Source: Rhodospirillaceae bacterium
GTDB lineage: Bacteria; Pseudomonadota; Alphaproteobacteria; MPNO01; UBA2964
Direction: 5' to 3'
Assembly: GCA_002709075.1 (NCBI GenBank)
Contig: PAPV01000019.1
Coordinates: 1 to 64,000 of the forward strand
DNA length: 64,000 bases
Below, in pieces: positions 38,465-48,142 of the stretch. The first letter of the stretch is position 1. The number at the start of each line of letters is the position of its first letter. Under the pieces are notes generated by a model. It was not told the origin of the DNA and ran no database searches. It worked only from the letters and a program-made list of their open reading frames with translations. The position numbers and the translations under genes are program-made.

Positions 38465-39004
38465 ATGTATATGCACTATTCATTAAAGGGTCAGATGCCA
38501 AACAATATAGGCGTAAATAACTGGGTCGCGGACAGCGCCGATTTGATTGGCGCTGTGACACTGGCTGCAGAAAGTAGTGTGTGGTGGCGGGTGGTAATAC
38601 GTGCTGATAACGAACCAATCATTATTGGAAGGCGATCAAATATTCAAGACGGAGCAGTATTGCATACTGATCCCGGGTATCCTCTTACTATTGGGGAGGG
38701 TGTGACCATCGGACATATGTGTATGCTCCATGGATGTAGCATTGGTGATAGCAGCTTGATTGGTATAGGAAGTATTATTCTCAATGGAGCGAAAGTAGGT
38801 AAAAATTGTTTAGTCGGAGCCAATACCCTGATAACAGAAGGTAAAAAAATTCCCGATAATTCTTTAGTGATGGGTTCTCCCGGAAATATTATCCGAGAGA
38901 TTTCACCGGAACATAAAGTTATGATAAAAAATAACGCTGAAAGTTATGTAAATCGCTGGAGAAGATATGTTGAAGAAATAGAAACAGTGTCTGCAGGAAA
39001 CTAG
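38465..39004 (+). CDS. Gamma-carbonic anhydrase family (YrdA-like) hexapeptide protein
   Basis: 'SSVWWRVVIRADNEPIIIGRRSNIQDGAVLHTDPGYPLTIGEGVTIGHMCMLHGCSIGD'. Confidence 0.93.
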   Translation: MYMHYSLKGQMPNNIGVNNWVADSADLIGAVTLAAESSVWWRVVIRADNEPIIIGRRSNIQDGAVLHTDPGYPLTIGEGVTIGHMCMLHGCSIGDSSLIGIGSIILNGAKVGKNCLVGANTLITEGKKIPDNSLVMGSPGNIIREISPEHKVMIKNNAESYVNRWRRYVEEIETVSAGN

Positions 39005-39110
39005 TTTTGTAAAATTATCATACTCAAATGGTTTAAATTTAAGGTATATTTTTTGTTGATTAATAAGTGTTCAGATACAAAATGTTTCAAACAAGAAAGA
39101 GAGATGCAAA

Positions 39111-40100
39111 ATGGCAAAATTAACAATTAGCCTTGCTTGCTGCGATTATGATCGCACTCGGGCAATTTTTGATGGACGGGTGCAGATTGAGGGATGCGAA
39201 GTTGTATGTTGTCCTATGCCTCCTGAAGAAGCTTTTCATCGGGCCTTCAAATATGAAGAATTTGATGTAACAGAATTATCATTTTCATCTTATATGAACG
39301 TTCAATCACGGGATGGTAGTCCTTATATTGGTATACCTGCTTTTATCTCTCGCCTTTTTCGTCATTCTTCGATCTACATTAGAAAGGATCGTGATATTAG
39401 CAGTCCAGAAGATCTTAAAGGCAAAACTATTGGTGTTCCAGAGTATCAGATGACCGCAGCGATGTGGGTCCGCGGTATATTGAAAGATGAATACGGCATC
39501 AATCCTGAGGACTGCCAATGGAGAAATGGTGGACTGGAGGAGGGAGGAAGAGAAGAACGCGCACCCCTTCACTTGCCATCTGAAATTGATTTACAATCAA
39601 TACCCAAAACGGAGACTTTGGCTCAGCATCTTAAACAAGGAAAGTTGGATGCACTAATATCAGCTCGAGCGCCATCTACCTATCATGAGGATCAGAACAT
39701 CGATCGGCTATTTCCGCATTATAAAAAAGCAGAACAAGAATATTACAGGAAAACAAAAATGTTTCCAATTATGCATTTGGTCGGAATACGCCGCTCACTT
39801 GTAGAACAGCATCCATGGTTGCCAGTAAATGTATATAATGCATTTGTTGAAGCAAAAAAGATTTGTTATGAGGAAATGAGTGAGGTTGGACACCTCTATC
39901 AAACAACACCCTGGCCAGTTTATGAACTAGAACAAGTGCGTGAATTAATGGGGAATGATCATTGGCGTTACGGGATAGATGAAAATTCCGCAGAAATTGA
40001 CGCTATGACCCGTTATTCCTATGAACAACATCTTTCTGCACGAAGATTGACGCCGGCCGATCTATTTGCAGAATCTACATTCGAATTAACAAAACTGTAA
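39111..40100 (+). CDS. 4,5-dihydroxyphthalate decarboxylase-like / PBP-fold protein (paralogue 2)
   Basis: 'ISLACCDYDRTRAIFDGRVQIEGCEV', 'FDVTELSFSSYMNVQSRDGSPYIGIPAFISRLFRHSSIYI'. Confidence 0.85.
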   Translation: MAKLTISLACCDYDRTRAIFDGRVQIEGCEVVCCPMPPEEAFHRAFKYEEFDVTELSFSSYMNVQSRDGSPYIGIPAFISRLFRHSSIYIRKDRDISSPEDLKGKTIGVPEYQMTAAMWVRGILKDEYGINPEDCQWRNGGLEEGGREERAPLHLPSEIDLQSIPKTETLAQHLKQGKLDALISARAPSTYHEDQNIDRLFPHYKKAEQEYYRKTKMFPIMHLVGIRRSLVEQHPWLPVNVYNAFVEAKKICYEEMSEVGHLYQTTPWPVYELEQVRELMGNDHWRYGIDENSAEIDAMTRYSYEQHLSARRLTPADLFAESTFELTKL

Positions 40101-40128
40101 TAAACTAGTATCGGAAATCTTTGCAATT

Positions 40129-41580
40129 ATGACTAAAATCGCAAAACTGTATCCTTGGATAGATGGTAATTTTTTTGAGACGCCTAATGAAAAATATGAG
40201 GAACTTTTCTCACCTTGGGATGGAAGCCCAGTGTGTAACGTTTACATGGCATCGCAATCAATAGTTGATAAATCAATAAAAAGCGCCAAAAAAGCTTATA
40301 TTTCAAATTTGACGGAAACCTCTGCCACGCGCGCTGAATGGCTTCGGGCTGCAGCGAATGAAGTTGAAAAGGCAAAGTCAGATATTGCAGATATTACCAT
40401 GAACACATTAGGAAAACCAAGGAAAGCTTGTGGGGTCGAGGTCAATAGGTCAATTCAATTCCCTAAGCTTTGCGCAGAGGAATTATTGCGGATGGAGGGA
40501 GATGTCTTGCCACTTGATGCACTACCTATGGGAGCAGGACGATTTGGATTTACTCGTCATCATCCACACGGGGTAGTAGCAGCTATTACGCCTTTTAATG
40601 CTCCCTCAAATCTCCTTATGCAAAAACTTGCTCCGGCGGTAGCGATGGGAAATTCAGTTGTTATCAAGCCGGCTATTACTGGTGTCGGTGAAGCTCTTAT
40701 TATAGCGGAGTGTTTCTCAAGGGCGGGAGTTCCCGATGGAATTGTTAACGTTGTTCCTTGTCGTCGTAACTTAGTTGCTCGTCTTGTTGCTCACAGAGAG
40801 GTTGCGCTCATCACCATTACGGGAGGAACCACGGCTGCGAATGCTTTAGCTAATGTTGCGGGCGCTAAACCTTTCGTTGGAGAACTGGGTGGAAACTCCG
40901 CGAATATTGTTTGTGCAGATGCTGATATTGAGGATGCCGTACTTCGAATAGTTCCATCAGCGTTTGATGCTAGCGGGCAGCAATGTATTTCTGCGCAACG
41001 TGTGATTGTTGAAAGAAAAGTTCTTGAACATTTTCTTGAGAAGTTCAAGGAAGCCGCAAAGAAACTCGTTGTTGGTGATCCGAGGTCAGGTGATACTGAT
41101 GTTGGAACAATGGTAAATAAGGAAGCGGCCGAACGAGTGGAAAAGATGGTTTTAGATGCTGTTTCGAGCGGCGCAAAACAAATTTTGCCCTTTAAGCGAG
41201 AGAATGCAGTTGTTTACCCATCTATTCTTTTGACTGAAAAGTTGGATATAAATTTGGTATCTGAAGAAATTTTTGGCCCTGTTGTTGTAATTATTCCTGC
41301 GGACGACGTGGATGATGCGATCAGAATTGCAAACAACTCAGTTTTTGGACTCCAATCCTCATGCTTTACCTCTAGTTTAGAGACTGCATTCAAAATGTCT
41401 GAGAAATTACATGTTGGATCTCTTTGGATCAACGAGGGCAGTCGCTTCAGGATGGACACCACCCCATTTGGTGGCGTTGGAGATAGCGGTTATGGGCGTG
41501 AAGGAGTAAAATACGCTATGGATGAACTTTCGTATATAAAATTTACGGGCATCCGATTTCCTGGACGGGAAGGAAAGTAG
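40129..41580 (+). CDS. NAD(P)-dependent aldehyde dehydrogenase
   Basis: 'GVVAAITPFNAPSNLLMQKLAPAVAMGNSVVIKP', 'FVGELGGNSANIV', 'SGQQCISAQRVIV'. Confidence 0.95.
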   Translation: MTKIAKLYPWIDGNFFETPNEKYEELFSPWDGSPVCNVYMASQSIVDKSIKSAKKAYISNLTETSATRAEWLRAAANEVEKAKSDIADITMNTLGKPRKACGVEVNRSIQFPKLCAEELLRMEGDVLPLDALPMGAGRFGFTRHHPHGVVAAITPFNAPSNLLMQKLAPAVAMGNSVVIKPAITGVGEALIIAECFSRAGVPDGIVNVVPCRRNLVARLVAHREVALITITGGTTAANALANVAGAKPFVGELGGNSANIVCADADIEDAVLRIVPSAFDASGQQCISAQRVIVERKVLEHFLEKFKEAAKKLVVGDPRSGDTDVGTMVNKEAAERVEKMVLDAVSSGAKQILPFKRENAVVYPSILLTEKLDINLVSEEIFGPVVVIIPADDVDDAIRIANNSVFGLQSSCFTSSLETAFKMSEKLHVGSLWINEGSRFRMDTTPFGGVGDSGYGREGVKYAMDELSYIKFTGIRFPGREGK

Positions 41581-41588
41581 TTAAGTAA

Positions 41589-42203
41589 GTGACACTCATA
41601 CCCCCCATAAAAAGGAAAGATTATCCTGAGCTTGATAAAAAATTTTTTGAACCTTACGAAAAATTACATGGATATGTTCCAAATTCAAACTTGGTGATCG
41701 CAAGAAAGCCAAAAATCCTGGAAGCTTTTCGTAACTTAAATTCAGCAATTTTTGCCGAAGATAACACGGTAAAACCTGGACTTTTAGCTCTTGTGGGCAA
41801 TATAGCTAGTCAGGCTGCAGGTTGCACTTACTGTGTAGCCCATACATCAAATAATGCTGAGATATTTGGGGTTTCTGCTCAAAAAATTGCAGCGCTATGG
41901 GATTTTGAACGCAATAAACTATTTTCAGCAGCTGAACGTGCTGCTCTACGTTTTGCGCAGTCAGCAGCTTCCGTTCCAAATATGGTGTCAGATCACGAGA
42001 TAAAATGTGTGGTGAAATATTTTGGTGAGGAGGGGGTAGTAGAGATACTCGCTGTTGTCAGTTATTATGGTTTTCTTAACAGATGGAATGACTCACTAGC
42101 AACCGAATTAGAGAAAAAAGCTTTTTTGAGGGCTACGCAAACTCTTAGGGACACGCCGTGGAAAGCTGGGAAACATAAGCCAAAAGCAACTACTGATTAC
42201 TAA
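41589..42203 (+). CDS. Carboxymuconolactone decarboxylase/AhpD-family protein
   Basis: 'ALVGNIASQAAGCTYCVAHTSNNAEIFGVSAQKI'; GTG start. Confidence 0.85.
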   Translation: MTLIPPIKRKDYPELDKKFFEPYEKLHGYVPNSNLVIARKPKILEAFRNLNSAIFAEDNTVKPGLLALVGNIASQAAGCTYCVAHTSNNAEIFGVSAQKIAALWDFERNKLFSAAERAALRFAQSAASVPNMVSDHEIKCVVKYFGEEGVVEILAVVSYYGFLNRWNDSLATELEKKAFLRATQTLRDTPWKAGKHKPKATTDY

Positions 42204-43074
42204 TGTTGAGATGCTTACGCAGCCGTTTTGAAAATTCACAATTACCATCCATGTGCTGGTTCATTATAGTAAAGTGGTCGTGATTTGGTTGAATCCAAAC
42301 TTCCGTTTGCATTCCTTTTTTTGCCCAAGAATCTGCGAAATCTTTTGTTTGCCTAATAAACTCTGGGCCTTCATCGCCTCCTACCGGCAACAATAAGGGT
42401 ACTTTACAAAAAGGATTTTGGTTTATTGGACTGAAATTTAAAACCTCTTCATCAGTCAGGTGTAAATCATTATTTTGCGAACACAATTTGACGGGCAACA
42501 AGTCATACAGTCCACTTGTAGCCACGGCCGATTTTATTGGTGTTTGTGGTAAATTAGTGTCATAACGTTTCCAGTCAGTTGCTAGCATGCACGCTGTTAT
42601 ATGCCCACCTGCAGAATGTCCTGAAATAGTAATTTTGTTTTGATCACCACCAATTCTCTTTGCATTTTTCCAAACCCAGGTTATTACTTGTCTGCATTGA
42701 CGAATTAATTCGTCCATTCTCACTTCTGGAATAAGTGTATATTCCCCAATAACGGTAATTGCCCCATAGGGAACTAGAGCATCTGTTACATAGGATGATG
42801 TCTCCTTGTCATTTGATTTCCAATAACCCCCATGAAAAAAAATATGTATCGGATGTGGTTTGTTGCCAGTAGGGTAATAGATGTCGATTGCCTCTCTTGG
42901 CATATCACCAAGCTTGATATTCAATTCAGAGCGATATTTTTGGCGACACATGTTCGAGCCATTTTCTTGTGCAGCCTTGAGCTTTTCGGTTTCCCCGCAG
43001 AGCCCTCGAGCATTGTACCACCAATCGAGACTTTTTTGATCATAATTACGAAAAACAGTTGTTCCCATAATCAC
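42190..43074 (-). CDS. Alpha/beta hydrolase (kynurenine formamidase/BD-FAE-like)
   Basis: 'PIHIFFHGGYWKSNDKE', 'KITISGHSAGGHITACML'. Confidence 0.88.
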   Translation of the reverse strand: MIMGTTVFRNYDQKSLDWWYNARGLCGETEKLKAAQENGSNMCRQKYRSELNIKLGDMPREAIDIYYPTGNKPHPIHIFFHGGYWKSNDKETSSYVTDALVPYGAITVIGEYTLIPEVRMDELIRQCRQVITWVWKNAKRIGGDQNKITISGHSAGGHITACMLATDWKRYDTNLPQTPIKSAVATSGLYDLLPVKLCSQNNDLHLTDEEVLNFSPINQNPFCKVPLLLPVGGDEGPEFIRQTKDFADSWAKKGMQTEVWIQPNHDHFTIMNQHMDGNCEFSKRLRKHLNISNQ

Positions 43075-43189
43075 CCCCGAATAATATAATATGAAATGAT
43101 TATACGGATGCCTTTTTAAAGGTCAAAAAGCAGTGTAGCGATTGTTCATCTCAAACTGCCAAAGCATCCGAGTTTTTATGGAGGAGTAA

Positions 43190-43543
43190 ATGTCTGAGAA
43201 ATTTACCAGTGCTCAACACTCAGGGCGAGGTTATCATGATATAGGCGGAGAAGACTTTGGTCCTATTGACCCAAAAACAACGGAGGTAAAACCGTGGGAA
43301 AAACTCTCAATAGCAATTGGCAATTCTATGGGTGGGCAGGGGAGAAAAGTTATTAACACAGACATGGGGCGTCGAGCCCGTGAGGAAATGGGGGAGAAGA
43401 TGTATAACTCTCTAGATTATTTCGAACGCACCACAGAGTCGATGAAAATTACTATGGTAGAAAAGGGTCTTTTTACCAAACAGGAACTAGAAAATCGAAT
43501 GAATAAAATCAAATCATGCTTTTCGGAGTTGAAGTCGCAATGA
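43190..43543 (+). CDS. Nitrile hydratase/thiocyanate hydrolase beta N-terminal-like subunit
   Basis: 'YHDIGGEDFGPIDP', 'YFERTTESMKITMVEKGLFTKQELENRM'. Confidence 0.8.
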   Translation: MSEKFTSAQHSGRGYHDIGGEDFGPIDPKTTEVKPWEKLSIAIGNSMGGQGRKVINTDMGRRAREEMGEKMYNSLDYFERTTESMKITMVEKGLFTKQELENRMNKIKSCFSELKSQ

Positions 43544-43827
43544 AACAACGTTTTCAGAAAGGTGATATGGTTAGTGTCTTAAATACACATCCACCTGGAC
43601 ATAGAAGGACTCCATATTACTGCCGTGGCAAGTTAGGAGAAATAGAACGCGTCTGTGGTGAGTATAAAAATCCAGAAGAACTCGCGTATGGATTTTCAGG
43701 AGAACCATTTAAGTGGTTGTATAGGGTAAGATTTAATCAAGCGGAACTTTGGGACCATTATTCTGGTTCCAAGGGCGATACAATTGATATCGATATTTAT
43801 GAGCATTGGCTTGAGGCGGCTACGTAG
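43540..43827 (+). CDS. Nitrile hydratase beta C-terminal (SH3-like) subunit
   Basis: 'FQKGDMVSVLNTHPPGHRRTPYYCRGKLGEIERVCG', 'LYRVRFNQAELWDHYSGSKGDTIDIDIYEHWLEAA'; ATG 43540 chosen within ORF 43516..43827. Confidence 0.88.
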   Translation: MKQRFQKGDMVSVLNTHPPGHRRTPYYCRGKLGEIERVCGEYKNPEELAYGFSGEPFKWLYRVRFNQAELWDHYSGSKGDTIDIDIYEHWLEAAT

Positions 43828-43838
43828 GAGAAAGAGCA

Positions 43839-44531
43839 ATGGCAGATGAAGAAGAGAAACATGGTCACAACCACGATCATAAAGGTATTGATGCTGATGC
43901 ACATGCTTTAGAACATATCCATGACCATGACCGCCAGTTTCAGGCGGACATTGAGGATAATGAGCCAGAGCATTACGAATTGATGACTTATGCAATTAAG
44001 GAATTACTTGTGGAAAAGGGCCATTTAAGTGTAGATGAAATCCGCAGGGCGCAAGAAAAATTAGACAGTTGGCAGCCTTCGCGCGGTGCAAAAATCGTGG
44101 CTCGTGCTTGGTTTGACCCTGATTATAAGCAGAGGCTTCTCAAAGATGGGAACGAAGCTATGTCAGACTTTGGAGTTGATGCCGGGGGAGCAAAGCTTAC
44201 AGTTTTGGAAAACACCGAGGATGTTCATAACGTTGTAGTTTGTACACTTTGTTCCTGCTATCCAAGGTCGGTCCTTGGATTGCCACCGGACTGGTATAGG
44301 TCGAAATCATATCGGGCAAGAGTAGTCATAGAACCAAGAGAGGTTTTAAAAGAATTTGGAACAGATATTGACGATGAAGTAACGGTCAGGGTGCATGATA
44401 GTTTGGCCGACCTAAGATATTTGGTCATACCAAAACGACCCAAAGGTACAGAGGGTTGGAGCGAAGACAAGCTTGCTTCAATTGTTACGCGAGATAGTAT
44501 GGTAGGTGTTGTAAACCCGAGTGTTTCTTAA
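43839..44531 (+). CDS. Nitrile hydratase alpha / thiocyanate hydrolase gamma-like subunit, Co-type
   Basis: Metal motif 'VVCTLCSCYPRSVLGLPPDWYRS'; unusual His-rich N-terminus 'KHGHNHDHKGIDADAHALEHIHDHD'. Confidence 0.93.
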   Translation: MADEEEKHGHNHDHKGIDADAHALEHIHDHDRQFQADIEDNEPEHYELMTYAIKELLVEKGHLSVDEIRRAQEKLDSWQPSRGAKIVARAWFDPDYKQRLLKDGNEAMSDFGVDAGGAKLTVLENTEDVHNVVVCTLCSCYPRSVLGLPPDWYRSKSYRARVVIEPREVLKEFGTDIDDEVTVRVHDSLADLRYLVIPKRPKGTEGWSEDKLASIVTRDSMVGVVNPSVS

Positions 44532-44556
44532 ATTTAGATCTTTTTAAGGATTTTTT

Positions 44557-46893
44557 ATGCCTGATGGTATAGTTGGAAACTCAGTAAAACGGCTCGAAGA
44601 CGCAGAATTGCTGGTTGGAGAGGCTCGATATGTTGATGATATAAATCCACCCGGACTTTTGCATGCGAGCTTTGTTCGAAGTGAATTTGCGCACGCTAAG
44701 ATTAAAGGTATAGATTTAGACGCAGCCTTGAATTCGCCTGGTGTTGTTGCTGTCTACACTCTAGATCAAATTATGGATGTAATGACCACGGATCGGGTTC
44801 CAGCTACCTTTCCCGCTCCTCAACCACGAGAAGAATTCGGATCCTATGTATTAGCGCATGATGAAGTTTGTTACGTCGGTGAACCTTTGGCGATGGTTAT
44901 AGCGCAATCACGTTATGAAGCAGAAGATGCGGCGGCCCTGGTGAACGTCGACTATGACCCATTGGACGCAATGACAGATTGTCGATCGGCAGCTCAGCCA
45001 GATGCTTCAGCAACAGACACGCGGAATAAAGGAAATGTTTTTAGTTCAGTTTCTATGGGGTATGGAGATTGTAAAAGTGTTTTTGAAAATGCTCCGAATG
45101 TAATTTCTGAAACGCTTTACCAGCATCGTGGCGTTGCTTTGTCTATGGAATGCAGAGGAGTGGTATCTAGCTTTGATAAAAGGCGAGGTAAATTAACAAT
45201 ATGGGCATCATGTCAGCAACCGCACGGTCATAAAGCAATCTTAGTAGATTTATTAGGACTATCAGAGGATCAAGTCCGGGTCATCGTTCCACATTTGGGA
45301 GGAGGTTTTGGTCCTAAGCTTATTTTGTATCCGGAAGATGCCTCTGTATCTGCGGCGAGTGTCAAACTAGGAAAGCCCATAAAATGGATTGAAGATAGAC
45401 GTGAGCATCTTTTAACTACAACGCAAGAACGCGATCAAGTTTGGGAAGTTGAACTAGCCGCTGATAGAGAAGGGCGACTTCTGGGGCTCAGAGGAAAGCT
45501 TTATCACGATCAAGGCGCGTACACTGTTCGAGGAACCAACATTCCATTCAGTGCAGCTACCACAATTCTAGGACCATACATATTACCGAATTACCAAATT
45601 GAAGTATCTGTGGTGCACACAAATAAAGTTCCATCCACCTCTATGAGAGGTGCAGGCCACCCTCAAGGAAATTTCACCATGGAGAGGTTGATTGACAGAA
45701 TGGCAGAAAAGATTGGGATTGACCCAGCTGAAATACGAAGTCTTAACCTAATACCCAGTGATAGCATTCCCTATGAGCAACCTCTGAGAACCCAAGCAGG
45801 CCAGCGAATAATTTACGATGGTGGTGACTATTTAAAATGCCAAGAAGAATTAATGCGAACTCTGGATTATTCTGGCTTTTCTGTTCGTCAACAACAAGCA
45901 AAGTCAAAAGGCCGTTATATCGGAATGGCGATGGCAAATTATGTAAAGCCAACTGGAAGGGGTCCTTTTGAGAGCGGGTTGGTGCGGATTGGTACCTCTG
46001 GAAAAGTCTCTGTTTACACCGGTGCTGTCGCGATGGGGCAGGGTTTTAGGACAGCAATGGCCCAAATTTGTTCAGAACAACTGGGGATTGAGCCCGACGA
46101 TGTAATTATTGTGGCTGGTGACACCGATACAGTAAGCAATGGAATAGGAGGCTTTGCAAGTCGTCAAACTGTATGCGCCGGATCTGCTATCCACATGGCC
46201 TCTTTAAAAGTCAGGAAAAAGGTTGTTTCAGTAGCTGCGCATTTACTTGAAGCATCAGAGGAAGACCTTGAACTAGAAAATGGAAAGGTTTTTGTTAAGG
46301 GTGTTCCAAATATGGTTGTATGCTTTCGAGACGTTGCGAATGCAGTTGCTGGTATTCCTGGAGTAGCACTTCCTGAAGGTATTTCTGCAGGTTTAGAGGC
46401 CGAGGTGAAATTTAAGCCAGAAAATGTTACATATGCAAACGGTGCGCATGGTTGCGAAGTTGAAGTCGATCCAGAAACTGGTAAAGTTCAAATACTTCGT
46501 TATGTTGTTATCCATGACAGTGGGCGTTTAATTAATCCATTAATTGTCGATGGGCAAGTGCAGGGTGGTATCACTTTGGGTGTAGGTCATGCCCTATATG
46601 AGCACATGATTTATGATGAAAATGGAAATCCACTGAGCACAAATCTAGCAGAATATTTGGTGCCTACCGCGCCAGAGGTGCCAAACTATGAGATTGTTCA
46701 CCAAATTTCACCAACCGAACGCAATCCAATTGGGGTCAAAGGAGTTGGTGAGTGTGGAGTAATGGGTGTTATGCCGGCTCTTCTTACTGCGGTTGAAAAT
46801 GCGTTACAAGATTTCGGAGTAAAACTAAACAGTTACCCTGTTACTCCTGCTATAATCGTTGAAAAGGTATTGGAAGGAGGCGGATATAGTTAG
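44557..46893 (+). CDS. Molybdenum hydroxylase large subunit (CoxL/XdhA family)
   Basis: 'RLEDAELLVGEARYVDDINPPGLLHASFVRSEFAHA', 'VIVPHLGGGFGPK', 'STSMRGAGHPQGNFTMERLID', 'NPIGVKGVGECGVMG'. Confidence 0.95.
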   Translation: MPDGIVGNSVKRLEDAELLVGEARYVDDINPPGLLHASFVRSEFAHAKIKGIDLDAALNSPGVVAVYTLDQIMDVMTTDRVPATFPAPQPREEFGSYVLAHDEVCYVGEPLAMVIAQSRYEAEDAAALVNVDYDPLDAMTDCRSAAQPDASATDTRNKGNVFSSVSMGYGDCKSVFENAPNVISETLYQHRGVALSMECRGVVSSFDKRRGKLTIWASCQQPHGHKAILVDLLGLSEDQVRVIVPHLGGGFGPKLILYPEDASVSAASVKLGKPIKWIEDRREHLLTTTQERDQVWEVELAADREGRLLGLRGKLYHDQGAYTVRGTNIPFSAATTILGPYILPNYQIEVSVVHTNKVPSTSMRGAGHPQGNFTMERLIDRMAEKIGIDPAEIRSLNLIPSDSIPYEQPLRTQAGQRIIYDGGDYLKCQEELMRTLDYSGFSVRQQQAKSKGRYIGMAMANYVKPTGRGPFESGLVRIGTSGKVSVYTGAVAMGQGFRTAMAQICSEQLGIEPDDVIIVAGDTDTVSNGIGGFASRQTVCAGSAIHMASLKVRKKVVSVAAHLLEASEEDLELENGKVFVKGVPNMVVCFRDVANAVAGIPGVALPEGISAGLEAEVKFKPENVTYANGAHGCEVEVDPETGKVQILRYVVIHDSGRLINPLIVDGQVQGGITLGVGHALYEHMIYDENGNPLSTNLAEYLVPTAPEVPNYEIVHQISPTERNPIGVKGVGECGVMGVMPALLTAVENALQDFGVKLNSYPVTPAIIVEKVLEGGGYS

Positions 46894-47270
46894 ATTGTAA
46901 TATAGTATTTTTCCAAGTTCTAACTCTTTAAGAAATGACTGAAAAACAATTTTTTTTTACTGATACTAAAATAGGCTTTTGGGTCATGTGACAACTTCTA
47001 TCCTGCTATTTTTCTATACTCCGAATTAGCGGTTCGTATTCAATTTCTAGTTTTGTGTGTTCGTTATACTTCTGCCATTCTGGCTGTTACGGGAAGTGGT
47101 AATCCTTGTAACAACTTTATATTGACATGCACAATATATGGTTTGTTGATTAAATTGAATTTTAAAAGGCTGGCGTAGATCGACTAATTATTGATTTTAA
47201 CTATATCAGGCATCGCCCGAAATTAATAGATATGCGATCTTCTGAAGAAATTATGTTTATTATATTTAAA

Positions 47271-48134
47271 CTAAAATGTCGCACCCGATTCTCTCCATGC
47301 GTCTATAATTTCAGAGCCGGTGGCGAACCAAACCTTGTCGTGACCAGAAATGTAATCTAATATTGATTCAAGCACCCAAATTCGATGTGAAACACCGATT
47401 ACAAAGGGATGGATGGCTATAGCCATAACACGGGCAGACCTGTCCCCTTCCAAATAAAGCCTATCAAAGGCTGCTTTTGCCATCGCATCAAATTCTTCAT
47501 TCGATCGTCCAAGACGAAACTGGGGAAGGTCGTTTATTTCTGCAGTGTAAGGTAAATTGATCATTTTATACCCATCCACATCCATATAGTAGGGCTGATC
47601 ATCATTTACCCAATCACATACATACTCAATACCCTCATTTGCGAGGTAATCAAGTGTATTCCACGTTTCGGACAGACCTGAGCCAAGCCAGCCGCGTGGT
47701 CGAACCCCTGTGAAATTAGTAATTCTGTCTAAAGCGTCGTGAATTACTTTGGCCTCAGTATGTGGAGGAATATCATGCAAACGACGCGTATTCGATTGAT
47801 TGTGCCCCAGAAATTCCCACTGAAGCGCCATGGCATCTTGAATAATCTCCGGATAAACATCGCAAACTTCTGAATTTAAAGTAATAGATCCACGAATTTT
47901 ACGCTGTGACATGATATCCATAATTCGATATATCCCAATGCGTGCGCCGTAATCACGTTGAGAAAATGCTTGAACTTCTGGAATTTTTCGATCACCGATG
48001 ATTTTTTCATCGAGAGCAAAACTCTCTATATTAGGTATAACCCAAACTGCTACGCGCGCCTCGTTTGGCCATTTTAGTAAAGGCCTTCTATTTACAGGAA
48101 TATAAGAAAATGGACCTTCACGTTGCGATTTCAT
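47271..48134 (-). CDS. Polysaccharide deacetylase family (PuuE allantoinase-like)
   Basis: 'RVAVWVIPNIESF', 'WEFLGHNQSNTRRLHDI', 'GWLGSGLSETWNTLDYLANEGIEYVCDWVNDDQPY'. Confidence 0.88.
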   Translation of the reverse strand: MKSQREGPFSYIPVNRRPLLKWPNEARVAVWVIPNIESFALDEKIIGDRKIPEVQAFSQRDYGARIGIYRIMDIMSQRKIRGSITLNSEVCDVYPEIIQDAMALQWEFLGHNQSNTRRLHDIPPHTEAKVIHDALDRITNFTGVRPRGWLGSGLSETWNTLDYLANEGIEYVCDWVNDDQPYYMDVDGYKMINLPYTAEINDLPQFRLGRSNEEFDAMAKAAFDRLYLEGDRSARVMAIAIHPFVIGVSHRIWVLESILDYISGHDKVWFATGSEIIDAWRESGATF

Positions 48135-48142
48135 TGCAGACC

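Noticed and set aside
44557-46893. Aerobic CO dehydrogenase (form I CoxL)
   Set aside because: The active-site loop reads SMRGAGHPQG without the form I Cys motif, and no CoxS/CoxM genes are present.
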